From the NCBI RefSeq assembly GCF_000518865.1, contig NZ_JAEK01000026.1, forward strand, positions 1 through 59,737: 59,737 nucleotides of DNA, read 5' to 3'. Source of the stretch: Bacillus sp. J37. Lineage in GTDB: Bacteria > Bacillota > Bacilli > Bacillales > Bacillaceae. The translations under genes were made by a program, and so were the position numbers. The notes under the pieces are model-generated. The model was given only the letters and a program-made list of their open reading frames with translations, searched no databases and was not told the DNA's origin. Of the stretch, positions 25,576 through 35,346 are shown in pieces. Every line of letters starts with the position of its first letter. Positions within the stretch are counted from its first letter, which is position 1.

Positions 25576-27702
25576 TTGCTTAATATTAATAGGCCATTTG
25601 AAGCTTTCTTAGATAAAATAGATGAAGTGACAATTCTTATTCCGAAGGATCGGGATGGAGAAAAGAAGAATTTCTCACTTACATTAAACAAAGGGACTGA
25701 ACCCCTTTTAATTATAGATCGAATGGATATTGGAACACATAGTAAATATATTTGTAAACTTCCTTGTGAGTTTCAGTTCGGGAAAACGTATATGATTACC
25801 GATGAGCAAGGGACAGAAACAGATCTGCAAATAGGTTCTGTTATACGGACGTTCGAGTTTGATAAAAAATTTGCTTACCCTGTATCAGATTTAGGAGCAA
25901 ATTATTCAAAAGAACGTACAGAATGGAAAGTATGGGCACCAACAGCTACACATATGAAACTACGTCTTTATTTTCAAAATGAACAAGTATTTGAAACCTA
26001 TCAAATGACCAGAGAAGAAAAAGGTACATGGTCAATTTCCTTAGAGGGAGATTATGATGGATATTATTTCACCTATCTTGCTTGTATAAATTTATTGTGG
26101 AATGAAGCAGTAGATCCTTATACTAAGGCGGTTTCTATTAATGGAAAATATGGTGTAATTATTGATGAACAAAAAACAAATGTACCAAAAATTAAACTTC
26201 CTCTTTTAAAAAGCAAAACAGATGCCATTATATACGAAGCCCATATTCGTGATTTCTCTGTCCATGAAAACAGCGGTCTTGTTCATAAGGGAAAATATGA
26301 AGCTTGGCTTGAAACTCAAACTAATAATAGCGAAGGTGATCCTACAGGAATTAGTTATTTGCAGGAATTAGGGGTCACACATATCGAACTCTTGCCGGTA
26401 AATGATTTTGAAGAAGTGGATGAAAAAAACCCGCAAGATTCCTATAATTGGGGCTATAATCCACTTCATTTCTTTGCTCCCGAAGGTAGTTACTCAAAAA
26501 ATCCGGAGGATCCGTATAAGAGAATTATTGAACTGAAATCAGTTGTTCAATCTCTTCATAAGCAAGGATTAAGAGTCATTCTTGATGTTGTATTGAATCA
26601 TGTTTATTCAAAAGAAAATTCATCATTTGAAAAATTATTACCAGGTTATTATTTCAGATATGATGAAAATGGAATGCCTTCAAATGGAACAGGTGTAGGA
26701 AATGATCTTGCATCCGAACGTTATATGGTAAGAAAATTTATTGTTGATTGTGTCACATATTGGATGAAAGAGTTTGATATTGATGGTTTTCGGTTTGACT
26801 TAATGGGGATTCATGATATAGAAACAATGAATGAAGTGGAAGCGGCTGTTCTAACATTAAAGCCGGATGCATTCCTGCTAGGAGAAGGTTGGGATTTAAA
26901 TACTCCTCTACCATTGGAACAAAAAACAATCATTAAAAATGCACATAAAGTACCCAAAATCAGTTTTTTCAATGATCAGTTTCGTGATGTGATAAAAGGA
27001 AGTACATTCAGTCTGAATGACACTGGATTTGTGTATGAAAATATGGATAAATTTGATCAAACAAAGCTGCTGATTAGTGGGTCAACAACAATATTTGCTA
27101 ATCCCGAACAATCCATCAACTATGTTGAATCACACGACAATCATACAATGTGGGATCGATTCTTCTTATTCTCTGAAACAGAGAAAAAGGAGATAAAGCA
27201 AGCAAGGCACCGGTTGGCATCAGGTATCGTCCTATTATCACAGGGAGTCCCTTTTCTACATGCCGGTCAGGAGTTTTTCCGGACGAAAAAAGGTGTGGAG
27301 AATAGTTATAATTCCCCTGATCATATCAATTGCCTTAACTGGAGCGACCGTTCAAGTTATAAAGATAATATTGAGTATATTAAAGGATTAATAAAACTAA
27401 GAAAACAGCATGGCGGTTTTCGTCTCACAACAAAAAAACATATTGAGAAGCATTTATCCTTTAGTACTAATCAACAGCTACTTTCTTATCACCTGAGAGA
27501 TATAGGAGAATTCGGTCCTTGGGAGCAGATATATGTTGTACATCATGTTCAATTAAATCATTCCCATGATTTAAGACTTCCGGGTGATGGGGAATGGATG
27601 CAAATTGTTAGTCCAACACATGTCTATTTGGATTCCCCAACTTCAGTGAAAAATGAAATCAAAGTGGATAAAATAGGAACGTATGTTTTTTGTAAAAACT
27701 AG
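25576..27702 (+). CDS. amyX: Type I pullulanase AmyX
   Basis: This 708-residue glycoside hydrolase family 13 enzyme cuts alpha-1,6 links of pullulan and glycogen branches. An N-terminal region and CBM48-like domain (WKVWAPTATHMKLRLY near residue 118) precede the TIM barrel. The type I marker YNWGYNP is near 288. Catalytic residues lie in GFRFDLMG (nucleophile Asp), LLGEGWD (acid Glu) and VESHDNHT (Asp). There is no signal peptide, so it is intracellular, as in B. subtilis AmyX. Start TTG 25576 follows GGGGGTG. It lies 29 bases after ytlR. Confidence 0.93.
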   Translation: MLNINRPFEAFLDKIDEVTILIPKDRDGEKKNFSLTLNKGTEPLLIIDRMDIGTHSKYICKLPCEFQFGKTYMITDEQGTETDLQIGSVIRTFEFDKKFAYPVSDLGANYSKERTEWKVWAPTATHMKLRLYFQNEQVFETYQMTREEKGTWSISLEGDYDGYYFTYLACINLLWNEAVDPYTKAVSINGKYGVIIDEQKTNVPKIKLPLLKSKTDAIIYEAHIRDFSVHENSGLVHKGKYEAWLETQTNNSEGDPTGISYLQELGVTHIELLPVNDFEEVDEKNPQDSYNWGYNPLHFFAPEGSYSKNPEDPYKRIIELKSVVQSLHKQGLRVILDVVLNHVYSKENSSFEKLLPGYYFRYDENGMPSNGTGVGNDLASERYMVRKFIVDCVTYWMKEFDIDGFRFDLMGIHDIETMNEVEAAVLTLKPDAFLLGEGWDLNTPLPLEQKTIIKNAHKVPKISFFNDQFRDVIKGSTFSLNDTGFVYENMDKFDQTKLLISGSTTIFANPEQSINYVESHDNHTMWDRFFLFSETEKKEIKQARHRLASGIVLLSQGVPFLHAGQEFFRTKKGVENSYNSPDHINCLNWSDRSSYKDNIEYIKGLIKLRKQHGGFRLTTKKHIEKHLSFSTNQQLLSYHLRDIGEFGPWEQIYVVHHVQLNHSHDLRLPGDGEWMQIVSPTHVYLDSPTSVKNEIKVDKIGTYVFCKN

Positions 27703-27912
27703 GATTTTAGTTTTGCTTGACTAGTCTTATCATAAGGGGATAAAATTTAATAGGATGGCTATAGTGCAATATTTTTCTATCATTACTAATAGCTATCCTT
27801 TTTATGTGAATAAACATTAAACAGAGCATAGTATTGACTGTATTTATACTTGAATAGGAAAACGTTAAAACATGCTAATCTTAAATGATAAATTATATTA
27901 CGAAATGTTGGG

Positions 27913-28722
27913 TTGAAATTGAAGGTGAACTGGTTGGAACAAGTATTAGGTAGTGAGTGGAAGATTACACCTGCTGGAGGAGCAACAGGAGATGCATACT
28001 TTGCAACAAATGATGGGCAGGAGCTTTTCTTAAAGCGAAACAGTTCTCCGTTTTTAGCTGTTCTTTCTGCTGAAGGCATCGTTCCAAAGCTAATATGGAC
28101 AAAGCGAATGGAAAATGGTGATGTAATTACAGCACAACACCGAATTGGTCGTGAGCTTAAACCGAAAGATATGAATGGTCAGAATGTTGCCGAGCTATTA
28201 AGAAAAATTCATCGCTCTAAAGAACTTCTTGATATGCTCAAGCGCTTAGGGAAGCAACCGCTCACTCCTAATTCCATTGTGGAAGATATAAAGGAAGCAG
28301 TTGCTTTTGAAGGGATAAACCTTTCAATTATAAATGAAGCACTTGAATTATTAACCAAACAGCTGCCAAATGTACAATGTGATGAGCAGGTTGTTTGTCA
28401 TTGCGATGTCAATCATAATAATTGGCTTTTGTCTGAAGAAAACCAGCTATATTTAATTGATTGGGATGGTGCAATGATTGCCGATCCGGCTATTGATGTC
28501 GGCATATTGTTATACTGGTATATTGATGAAGCTGATTGGAGAGAGTGGCTTTTATCATATGGACTTATATTGGATGAACATTTAAAAACAAGAATTTACT
28601 GGTATGTGCTTTTACAAGCACTTACTTCATTTTTATGGTACTATGCGAAAAATAATGAAAAAGAAAAACAGAATTGGATTGAGCATATTCACATTATTAT
28701 GAGAAAGATCATGACATGTTAA
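27913..28722 (+). CDS. ytmP: Aminoglycoside phosphotransferase/choline kinase-fold protein YtmP
   Basis: This 269-residue protein has the APH fold. The glycine-rich N-lobe is PAGGATGDAYFA near residue 23, the catalytic loop HCDVNHNNWLL near 162 and the metal motif LIDWDGAMIADP near 181. Such proteins phosphorylate small molecules. The B. subtilis counterpart has no certain substrate. The start is uncertain: TTG 27913 and GTG 27925 are both in frame without a strong ribosome-binding site. Its last four bases overlap the end of the convergent ytzH. Confidence 0.85.
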   Translation: MKLKVNWLEQVLGSEWKITPAGGATGDAYFATNDGQELFLKRNSSPFLAVLSAEGIVPKLIWTKRMENGDVITAQHRIGRELKPKDMNGQNVAELLRKIHRSKELLDMLKRLGKQPLTPNSIVEDIKEAVAFEGINLSIINEALELLTKQLPNVQCDEQVVCHCDVNHNNWLLSEENQLYLIDWDGAMIADPAIDVGILLYWYIDEADWREWLLSYGLILDEHLKTRIYWYVLLQALTSFLWYYAKNNEKEKQNWIEHIHIIMRKIMTC

Positions 28723-28997
28723 GAATAGGTGTCAATATCTTGAATCCACTGAGACAATTGTTGTTGATGTGATTCAATATGCTGATCCAGAGATGTTGAA
28801 TTTTTGCCAGCTTGACTGTAAGAATAAATATCTTCCAGTAAGGTTTTCGCTTGTTGGTTTGTATTTCCGTGAACCATCAACGATTTAATGACTCTTTCAA
28901 GTTGTTCACACTCTGCAACTGTTCCACAGCATTCACTTTGATGATCTGATAAAATATCTTTTAATAAATTCACTTGGTCATGGTATTGGATTGGCAA
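28719..28997 (-). CDS. ytzH: YtzH-like protein
   Basis: This 92-residue, mostly helical, soluble protein matches the small YtzH family found between ytmP and trmB in Bacillus. It contains a CCGTVAECEQLERVIKSLM segment near residue 25. The start is taken as TTG 28997 (LPIQYHDQV) because AAAAGGAG lies about ten bases upstream; GTG 29006 would abut that site. Function unknown. Confidence 0.8.
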   Translation of the reverse strand: MPIQYHDQVNLLKDILSDHQSECCGTVAECEQLERVIKSLMVHGNTNQQAKTLLEDIYSYSQAGKNSTSLDQHIESHQQQLSQWIQDIDTYS

Positions 28998-29160
28998 AAT
29001 AAACACTCCTTTTCATTGGCCATATACATATAATGTGTGACTTTAGAACAAAAATATTCAAGAATAGACCAAGTAAGGATGAGAGAAGTAAGGGAACAGC
29101 CTTAATTCAAATCATTCTTTTTCTTTGTACTGCCAGAATGTATATATATTTTATTGATAA

Positions 29161-29183
29161 GATCAAGGCGCTTGCGCTTTTCT
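29161..29183. repeat. Fragment of palindromic repeat family A
   Basis: GATCAAGGCGCTTGCGCTTTTC matches the terminal segment of the full-length repeats (GACCAAGGCGCTAGCGCTTTTC at 44551-44575). Only this terminal hairpin is present, upstream of trmB. Confidence 0.6.
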
Positions 29184-29299
29184 AATTAGTTTCTAAAAGA
29201 AAGATGTCTTAAATATTGGTAAGAACGAAATAATCCTTGCCGACCAGGTTTTATTCATGGTATCTTTTAGAACGATATTAATTCGATAGAGGTGTCTAC

Positions 29300-29956
29300 A
29301 TGCGTTTACGTCACAAACCCTGGGCCGGTGATTTTATTGCCGAGCACTCAGAATATGCTATTTCAAATCCAGAACAATATAAAGGAAAATGGCATGAGGT
29401 CTTTGGAAATAATAATCCAATTCATATAGAAGTAGGAACAGGTAAAGGTCAATTTTTAGCAGGAATGTCCCAACAGAATTCTGATATTAATTACTTAGGT
29501 ATTGAGTTATTCGATAGTGTTATTGTGGCAGCTATTCAAAAAGCTGTGGATTTACAGAGTCGTAACTTAAAATTTCTTAATGTAAATGCTAAAGATTTAG
29601 CAGAATATTTTGCACCTGGTGAAATTGATCGAGTTTATTTGAATTTTTCAGATCCTTGGCCAAAATTGCGTCATGCTAAAAGAAGACTCACATATAAAAG
29701 TTTTTTGGCATTGTATGAAGAAATTCTTGTAAAAGGTGGAGAAATTCATTTTAAAACAGATAATCAAGGTTTATTTGAATATTCTTTAATAAGCTTCTCC
29801 GAATATGGATTACAATTAAAGTTTGTCAGTTTAGATCTTCATAATAGCGAGTATGAGGGTAATGTCATGACAGAGTATGAAGAGAAGTTTTCAGAAAAAG
29901 GTCAGAGGATTTACCGTGTTGAAGCAAAATATATGAACGATGCTATTCAAAATTAA
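29300..29956 (+). CDS. trmB: tRNA (guanine-N7)-methyltransferase TrmB
   Basis: This 218-residue SAM enzyme methylates G46 of tRNA. The SAM motif [11 protein letters not shown] is near residues 43-53 and the family-specific [15 protein letters not shown] near 116-130. [12 protein letters not shown] near 153 is also typical. GATAGAGGTGTC precedes the ATG. Locus matches ytmQ of B. subtilis. A strong terminator follows. Confidence 0.95.
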   Translation: MRLRHKPWAGDFIAEHSEYAISNPEQYKGKWHEVFGNNNPIHIEVGTGKGQFLAGMSQQNSDINYLGIELFDSVIVAAIQKAVDLQSRNLKFLNVNAKDLAEYFAPGEIDRVYLNFSDPWPKLRHAKRRLTYKSFLALYEEILVKGGEIHFKTDNQGLFEYSLISFSEYGLQLKFVSLDLHNSEYEGNVMTEYEEKFSEKGQRIYRVEAKYMNDAIQN

Positions 29957-29969
29957 AATAAGATGATGA

Positions 29970-30002
29970 AAAAATACCACGGTTATCTGTGGTATTTTTT
30001 AA
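29970..30002 (+). terminator. trmB terminator
   Basis: AAATACCAC and GTGGTATTT form the stem around GGTTATCT, followed by a T run. Confidence 0.88.
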
Positions 30003-30163
30003 TTTTTTCAAACAATGCAGCTTCACAAATACCCTTGATCCTACATATAAATAAATGAATTGCTGAGTTAATTGCCTATATAAGGTTCTTACTATTTAGA
30101 ACGATATGTTTGCCCAAGGAGATTTTCCTTACTAAATTGTGATCAAACAGGGGTGCTTGGAAA

Positions 30164-30784
30164 ATGAAAAAAGCGAAAGAATTATTAAATCTTCCTATTA
30201 TCAATATTACGGGAGGAAGTCAGGTAGGCTTTGTTAAAGATCTGGTTATTGATCCAAACGAATTGTCTGTAGAATTTTTTATTGTTGGCCAGGGGGATTG
30301 GCAAGTGGGTTTGAATGCTCTTCGGTATGAGAATGTTATTGGTGTCGGAGAGTTTGCTGTCATTGTAGAGGGAGATCAATCTTTACTGGATTTAAGAGAC
30401 ATACCTTTATTATATAAAAAAGGGAACTTAAATGGAGCTCAAGTTGTGACAACAGGAGGAGACTTTGCAGGAAGGGTCGTCGATTATTACTTCAATGAAG
30501 AAAATGGTCAATTAGAGAGCTTACTCATCAATTCGTCTAACCAGGAATTGTTTTTCCCAATCGAAAACGTTATTTCCCTTGGCAGAGAATTTATAATGGT
30601 TAATGGATCAATATCGGAAATGATTCCAAGAATGGAAGGCAATGACCAGCAGGGAGCGGCTTTACAAAGACGGGAAGGACAACAGAATATTAAGAAAGAG
30701 GCTCTAAAGGTCATGTTAAGCGAATTAATGAAAAAAGACCTTTCCAAAGAAATCAATAACCCCCAAAAAGCAGAGGAAGAGTAA
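30164..30784 (+). CDS. PRC-barrel domain protein
   Basis: This 206-residue soluble protein has two PRC-barrel-like halves, residues about 1-80 (LLNLPIINITGGSQVGFVKDL) and 85-165 (LNGAQVVTTGGDFAGRVVDYYF), followed by a charged helical tail. PRC barrels occur in RNA processing and photosynthetic proteins and in small sporulation-linked Bacillus proteins. Specific function is not known. The ATG follows GGGGTGCTTGG. Not part of the B. subtilis ytmQ-ytnP spacing as I recall. Confidence 0.8.
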   Translation: MKKAKELLNLPIINITGGSQVGFVKDLVIDPNELSVEFFIVGQGDWQVGLNALRYENVIGVGEFAVIVEGDQSLLDLRDIPLLYKKGNLNGAQVVTTGGDFAGRVVDYYFNEENGQLESLLINSSNQELFFPIENVISLGREFIMVNGSISEMIPRMEGNDQQGAALQRREGQQNIKKEALKVMLSELMKKDLSKEINNPQKAEEE

Positions 30785-30810
30785 AAAATCGTTATTTTTA
30801 CTTAATCATG

Positions 30811-30842
30811 TGACCAGGTCATCAACGACTTTGGTCTTTTGC
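30811..30842 (+). terminator. Terminator after the PRC-barrel gene
   Basis: GACCA and TGGTC form the outer pairs and GTC/GAC the inner pairs, followed by TTTT. The stem is imperfect. Confidence 0.6.
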
Positions 30843-30925
30843 TGTTATTGGAATGTTGTATAGAGTATGTCAAGTTTTCTTTAAAAACTGTTCATATGGT
30901 AAAATTATATAGGGAGGGATTTGAA

Positions 30926-31774
30926 ATGGAAACACTTCAAATAGGGCAGACAATCATTACGTGGCTAAATGGCGGAGTAACCCATATGGATGGAGGAGCA
31001 ATGTTCGGGGTAGTTCCAAAACCATTATGGTCGAGAAAGTATGCTGTAAATGAAAAAAACCAAATTGAACTCAGAACAGATCCATTGCTTATCCAAAAAA
31101 ACGGTCTGAATATTTTGCTGGAAACAGGAATAGGGTCCGGTAAACTAACCGAAAAGCAAATGAGAAACTATGGGGTAGAAGAAGAATCGTCAGTTGAAGA
31201 GTCCTTAAAAAAATTAGGATTAACGACTGAGGACATCCATTATGTATTAATGACTCACATGCATTTTGATCATGCCTGCGGATTAACGAAGTGGGAAAAT
31301 GGCAGTTTGACATCTGTTTTTCCTAAAGCGAAAATTATGACGTCATCTATTGAATGGGAAGAGATGCAACATCCGAATATAAGATCTGCAAATACATATT
31401 GGAAACAAAATTGGGAAGCTGTTAAAGATCAAGTAACAACATTTGATTCAACAATTTCAATACTGGACGGTTTAGAAATGCATCATACTGGTGGACATAG
31501 CGATGGACATAGCATCGTCATTCTGCAGGATGGAGGAGAAACCCTTGTCCATATGGCTGATTTAATGCCGACACATGCCCATGAAAATCCGTTATGGGTA
31601 CTTGCCTTCGATGATTATCCTATGACATCCATCGAAAATAAGCAGAAGTGGATTGATTTTGGAAAGCAACACCAAGCATGGTTTACATTCTATCATGATG
31701 CTGTTTATCGGGGCATAAAATGGGATGGGAAGGGTGAAATTGTCGATAAGCTTGATCGAATAATGAATAAATGA
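30926..31774 (+). CDS. ytnP: MBL-fold lactonase-like hydrolase YtnP
   Basis: This 282-residue metallo-beta-lactamase-fold protein has the zinc motif [11 protein letters not shown] near residues 105-115, a second ligand region [11 protein letters not shown] near 190-200 and [10 protein letters not shown] near 213. B. subtilis YtnP degrades N-acyl homoserine lactones and a streptomycete signal in published work, so quorum quenching is the likely type of activity. The ATG at 30926 follows AGGGAGGG; the frame runs further up to 30839 without a signal. No secretion signal was seen. Confidence 0.9.
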   Translation: METLQIGQTIITWLNGGVTHMDGGAMFGVVPKPLWSRKYAVNEKNQIELRTDPLLIQKNGLNILLETGIGSGKLTEKQMRNYGVEEESSVEESLKKLGLTTEDIHYVLMTHMHFDHACGLTKWENGSLTSVFPKAKIMTSSIEWEEMQHPNIRSANTYWKQNWEAVKDQVTTFDSTISILDGLEMHHTGGHSDGHSIVILQDGGETLVHMADLMPTHAHENPLWVLAFDDYPMTSIENKQKWIDFGKQHQAWFTFYHDAVYRGIKWDGKGEIVDKLDRIMNK

Positions 31775-31809
31775 TAGGGGCATAAATCGATTAAATGCCC
31801 CCGTATACA

Positions 31810-32121
31810 TTAATGAATCCGATCAACATGCACGATTGTTCCTGTTTTTTTATCAACGAAAGCTTCATATTGCTCGAGATGATGATCTACTGACCTTGAA
31901 ACACCGGCTTTGTAAACATCATAGGATAGATGCTCATTGGAAAAAGTTTCAGGAACTGTATATATCCATGATCCATCGATAGGCCCTTTTTCTTTAAAAG
32001 CCTTTTTTACAATTTCAAGTGCTTTATCAGAAGATATACTGTGAGGCATTATTTGATCTTTCATAAAATAGGTTCCAACAATACCTATACCTAATCCCAA
32101 TAAAAAGTACCTTGTTTTCAT
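31810..32121 (-). CDS. ytzB: Small membrane-anchored PepSY-like protein YtzB
   Basis: This 103-residue protein has an N-terminal hydrophobic anchor (YFLLGLGIGIVGTYFM, residues 5-20) and an extracellular part resembling a PepSY domain: SSDKALEIVKKAFKEKG near 30-46 followed by strands ending TGTIVHVDRIH. PepSY domains are thought to inhibit proteases. AAAGGGGTG lies upstream of the ATG. It matches ytzB between ytnP and ytoP in B. subtilis. Confidence 0.85.
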   Translation of the reverse strand: MKTRYFLLGLGIGIVGTYFMKDQIMPHSISSDKALEIVKKAFKEKGPIDGSWIYTVPETFSNEHLSYDVYKAGVSRSVDHHLEQYEAFVDKKTGTIVHVDRIH

Positions 32122-32330
32122 ATTTTCAACACCCCTTTAGTTTTATGTATACATGACTAGTATAACGGGTATTCGTATTCCTTCTTCTATAAGTATACAA
32201 AAACCATAGGTGCATGTTAAGGAAGAATAAAAGAAGGGAAACATTTATAATTTGATATAAGGTTTTATTTACATAAAGGCTTTTTTCTGAATTTTTTTTA
32301 AAGAAGTTTATGCTATATAGCACATTTAAA

Positions 32331-32475
32331 AAAGATAGTGGAATGGAGCGGAAGCCACTTGACTCCTGCTTGAACTAGAGGAAATGCTGAGACCCCACAG
32401 GCGAAGCCGAGGCTCAGCTTCCTCTCCGCGGAAAGCGAGTGGCTGGAGCGCAATGGAACGAACTATTTTCTATCT
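32331..32475. repeat. Palindromic repeat family B, about 145 bp
   Basis: The element contains AGCGGAAGCCACTTG, TGAGACCCCACAGGCG, GAGGCTCAGCTTCCTC and GCGGAAAGCGAGTGGC. The inner arms GAGGAAATGCTGAG and CTCAGCTTCCTC pair, and the outer arms GCCACTTG and CGAGTGGC pair. I recall similar elements in many Bacillaceae genomes. It occupies the gap between ytzB and ytoP; GC content is far above the surroundings. Confidence 0.8.
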
Positions 32476-32553
32476 TTAAGTATTAAAGAGCACAAGTTTT
32501 AAAAATATTTACAGTATTACATAAAAAGCTATCTGGCTGAAAAGAGGGATTAT

Positions 32554-33627
32554 ATGAACCAAGAAACATTAGAATTATTTAAAACATTAACAGAACTGCC
32601 CGGAGCACCTGGAAACGAACACCAAGTAAGATCATTTATGAGAACGCAACTTGAACCAGTATCAGATGAAATTGTTCAAGACAAATTAGGCAGTATTTTT
32701 GGTGTCAGACGTGGAAAAGAAAACGGACCTACAATCATGGTGGCCGGCCATATGGATGAAGTAGGCTTTATGGTTACGGCCATTACAGACAATGGTATGC
32801 TTCGATTTCAACCACTTGGAGGTTGGTGGAGTCAAGTTCTTTTAGCTCAAAGAGTACAAATTATCACCGAAAATGGTCCAATCATCGGCGTTGTTGGTTC
32901 AATTCCTCCCCATCTTTTAAGTGAAGGCCAACGAAATAAGCCGATGGATATAAAAAATATGTTGATCGATATTGGTGCTGATGACCGCGAAGATGCAAAA
33001 AAAATCGGAATTAAGCCAGGGCAGCAAATTGTACCTATTTGTCCGTTCACTCCTATGGCAAATCCTAAGAAAATCCTGGCAAAAGCATGGGATAACCGTT
33101 ATGGATGCGGTTTAGCGATAGAGCTTCTTAAAGAATTAAAAGATGAGGATATTCCTCACACATTATATTCAGGAGCCACTGTACAGGAAGAAGTTGGCCT
33201 GCGGGGAGCACAAACAGCTGCAACGATGATTAATCCTGACCTGTTTTTTGCACTTGATGCAGGACCGGCTAATGATATGAGTGGAGATAAAAAGGAATTC
33301 GGCCAGCTCGGAAAAGGTGCTGTACTCCGCATTCTTGATCGTTCAATGGTCACTCATCGTGGAATGAGAGAATTTGTACTTGATATGGCAGAAACTCATA
33401 ACATTCCATATCAATACTTTGTGTCCCAAGGCGGAACAGATGCTGGTCGGGTCCATGTTTCAAACAGTGGAGTCCCATCAACAGTAATTGGGGTAAGCTC
33501 ACGATATATTCATACTTCAGGGTCAATTTTACATGTAGATGATTATGCGGCGGCAAAAGAGCTTCTCATAAAGCTTGTTAAATCATGTGATATAACTACA
33601 GTCCAAACGATAAAACGTAATTCGTAA
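32554..33627 (+). CDS. ytoP: M42 family glutamyl/endo-glucanase-like aminopeptidase YtoP
   Basis: This 357-residue dinuclear metal aminopeptidase of the M42 family should release N-terminal residues from peptides in a large cytoplasmic oligomer. Metal ligands are seen in GHMDEVGF (His near residue 68), [10 protein letters not shown] (Asp near 181), [10 protein letters not shown] (Glu pair near 213), LDAGPAND (Asp near 234) and a C-terminal IHTSGS (His near 322). GAGGG precedes the ATG. Locus matches ytoP. DUF84 gene follows after 21 bases and is probably coexpressed. Confidence 0.92.
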   Translation: MNQETLELFKTLTELPGAPGNEHQVRSFMRTQLEPVSDEIVQDKLGSIFGVRRGKENGPTIMVAGHMDEVGFMVTAITDNGMLRFQPLGGWWSQVLLAQRVQIITENGPIIGVVGSIPPHLLSEGQRNKPMDIKNMLIDIGADDREDAKKIGIKPGQQIVPICPFTPMANPKKILAKAWDNRYGCGLAIELLKELKDEDIPHTLYSGATVQEEVGLRGAQTAATMINPDLFFALDAGPANDMSGDKKEFGQLGKGAVLRILDRSMVTHRGMREFVLDMAETHNIPYQYFVSQGGTDAGRVHVSNSGVPSTVIGVSSRYIHTSGSILHVDDYAAAKELLIKLVKSCDITTVQTIKRNS

Positions 33628-33648
33628 TTTCATAAGGGAGATGCAACA

Positions 33649-34167
33649 GTGAAAATTGCAATAGGAACAAAAAATCCTACCAAAGTTAAAGCGGTGAATG
33701 ATGCATTTGCTTCATTCATAGAAGCTGAATTTATTTCAACAAATGTCCCTTCCAATGTTTCGGCACAGCCACTTACAGATTTGGAAACATTAACAGGTGC
33801 AATCAATCGGGCAAAGAATGCATTGGAAGCTGAAAGAGCCGATCTTGGAGTTGGTTTAGAAGGTGGGCTCATCAAAACTGATTTTGGCTATTTCTTATGT
33901 AATTGGGGAGCCATTTATGTAAAAGATCAACAGCCTATTATTGCAGGTGGAGCAAGGATAGTAGTACCTGATGAAATAGGAGAGCTTGTTTTCTCTGGTC
34001 GAGAATTAGGTGATGTGATGGATATATATGCAAGGAAAAAGAATGTTCGTCACAATGAAGGAGCTATTGGCATTTTTACAAATGGGATTGTGGATCGGAC
34101 CACAATGTTTAAAGAGCTTTCCAATCTTTTGATAGGTCAGTATTTATATAAACAAAATGTGCAATGA
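33649..34167 (+). CDS. DUF84/YjjX family NTPase (inosine/xanthosine triphosphatase-like)
   Basis: This 172-residue protein belongs to the DUF84/YjjX family, whose E. coli member hydrolyses ITP and XTP. The N-terminus MKIAIGTKNPTKVKAV and ADLGVGLEGGL near residue 63 are conserved. HNEGAIGIFTNGIVDRT near 140 is the family C-terminal motif. It would keep deaminated purines out of nucleic acids. GTG start at 33649 has AAGGGAG upstream. Confidence 0.88.
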   Translation: MKIAIGTKNPTKVKAVNDAFASFIEAEFISTNVPSNVSAQPLTDLETLTGAINRAKNALEAERADLGVGLEGGLIKTDFGYFLCNWGAIYVKDQQPIIAGGARIVVPDEIGELVFSGRELGDVMDIYARKKNVRHNEGAIGIFTNGIVDRTTMFKELSNLLIGQYLYKQNVQ

Positions 34168-34174
34168 ATAGTAA

Positions 34175-34217
34175 AAAATCCCTTCAGTTGTATGATCAAC
34201 TGAGGGGATTTTGTTTT
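34175..34217 (+). terminator. Terminator after the ytoP operon
   Basis: AAAATCCC...CAGTTG and CAACTG...GGGATTTT pair around TATGAT with a small internal mismatch, followed by GTTTTC. Confidence 0.85.
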
Positions 34218-34261
34218 CGTCCAGGAAATTTATAAAATTTTTTGAACTGTGCATAAGTGTG

Positions 34262-34285
34262 CGACATCTAGCTCCAGCGCTTTTG
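34262..34285. repeat. Internal-deletion remnant of repeat family A
   Basis: CATCTAGCTCCAGCGCTTTTGTT joins the left end (TCTAGCTCCAGCGC) of the full repeat directly to the right end (GCGCTTTT), with the middle missing. It abuts the phaC stop codon. Confidence 0.5.
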
Positions 34286-34286
34286 T

Positions 34287-35345
34287 TCATATTGGTTCTG
34301 AGCGTTGAGGCAACCAATTAGCCAAATAGGAAGGCAGATCTCTATCATTTGCTCTTGTTGTATGTCCACCATCTTCCAATAAAAATGTCTTATCTTTACT
34401 TGAAACAAAATCAATAACACGCATATTTTGCTCCTTTAAGACAAGACGATCATGTTCAGTGGAGATGACCAATAGATTTGCATGAATATTTTTTAGTTCT
34501 GCTTTTTTTCCATGAATGATTAATCCGCCGTCAATTAATTTGTTTTTCTTCCCTAATTCATTCATTAATTCTTTCATAGCTGCACCTGAAAAAGGAATAT
34601 GCCCATCTGTCCATGTTTTTAATCTTTTCCATTTTTCAACATAGTTCTCATCATACGCTTTATTTAGTAACGAAAGATAGGGGCTAAAATATATGGGATT
34701 TGTCACCATTCTCATTCCGGCTTTCATGGAATCGCCGGAAATTAAACCAACAACATCTAAAAGCCTATTAATATTTAGTTTATCCTCTTTACTTGCTTGA
34801 GCTAGTTTATCAAAAAAAGGAACGACCTCAAAATCGATCGGAGAAACATTTAAAATGAGGTTTCGGATGGGCTCCTCAGCAATCGTTGCGTACATTGTAG
34901 CTAATGTACCGCCGAGACAATATCCGATAATGGTTAATTCATCTGCTTTAGAATGTCGAAGTGCTCTTTTTACTGCTTTTTGAATGTAATCTACAACATA
35001 GTCACTTGCAGATATATCTTTGTCTTCATATCCTGGAATACCAAAGTCCATTAAATAGACTTCAAATCCATTTCGTGTGAAATTTTCGATGACACTATTT
35101 CCAGGTGCCATATCTAAAATAAACGGCTGATTAACAAGGGAGTAGACCAGAAAAAGAGGAACATTATATTTTTTTTCTACAGGGGCGTAATACCATAAAG
35201 TAGCTTTGTTTTTTTTCCAAATCGCTTCCCTGGGAGTAGCACCAATCTTTGGAGTCGGGCGGTTCCAAGCGTTTAAAAAGCCCTTCCATCTTTTTAATTC
35301 TGTTTCAAGGTCATACTTTGGGCCGGAATTATGCTGATTATTCAT
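34287..35345 (-). CDS. phaC: Polyhydroxyalkanoate synthase catalytic subunit PhaC (class III/IV)
   Basis: This 352-residue alpha/beta hydrolase-fold enzyme polymerises 3-hydroxyacyl-CoA into polyester. The lipase-like box is GYCLGG with nucleophile Cys143, the acid is Asp299 in STEHDRL and the base is His328 in EDGGHTT. The short length is that of two-subunit synthases (class III or IV). The ATG is one base after the phaR stop, so the genes are coupled. B. subtilis lacks these genes. Precursor supply genes phaA/phaB are not in the window. Confidence 0.92.
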   Translation of the reverse strand: MNNQHNSGPKYDLETELKRWKGFLNAWNRPTPKIGATPREAIWKKNKATLWYYAPVEKKYNVPLFLVYSLVNQPFILDMAPGNSVIENFTRNGFEVYLMDFGIPGYEDKDISASDYVVDYIQKAVKRALRHSKADELTIIGYCLGGTLATMYATIAEEPIRNLILNVSPIDFEVVPFFDKLAQASKEDKLNINRLLDVVGLISGDSMKAGMRMVTNPIYFSPYLSLLNKAYDENYVEKWKRLKTWTDGHIPFSGAAMKELMNELGKKNKLIDGGLIIHGKKAELKNIHANLLVISTEHDRLVLKEQNMRVIDFVSSKDKTFLLEDGGHTTRANDRDLPSYLANWLPQRSEPI

Positions 35346-35346
35346 A

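Noticed and set aside
27857-27870. cre-like GGAAAACGTTAAAA upstream of ytmP
   Set aside because: It matches 12 of 14 positions but is an isolated AT-rich match before a gene with no known carbon control; chance is likely.
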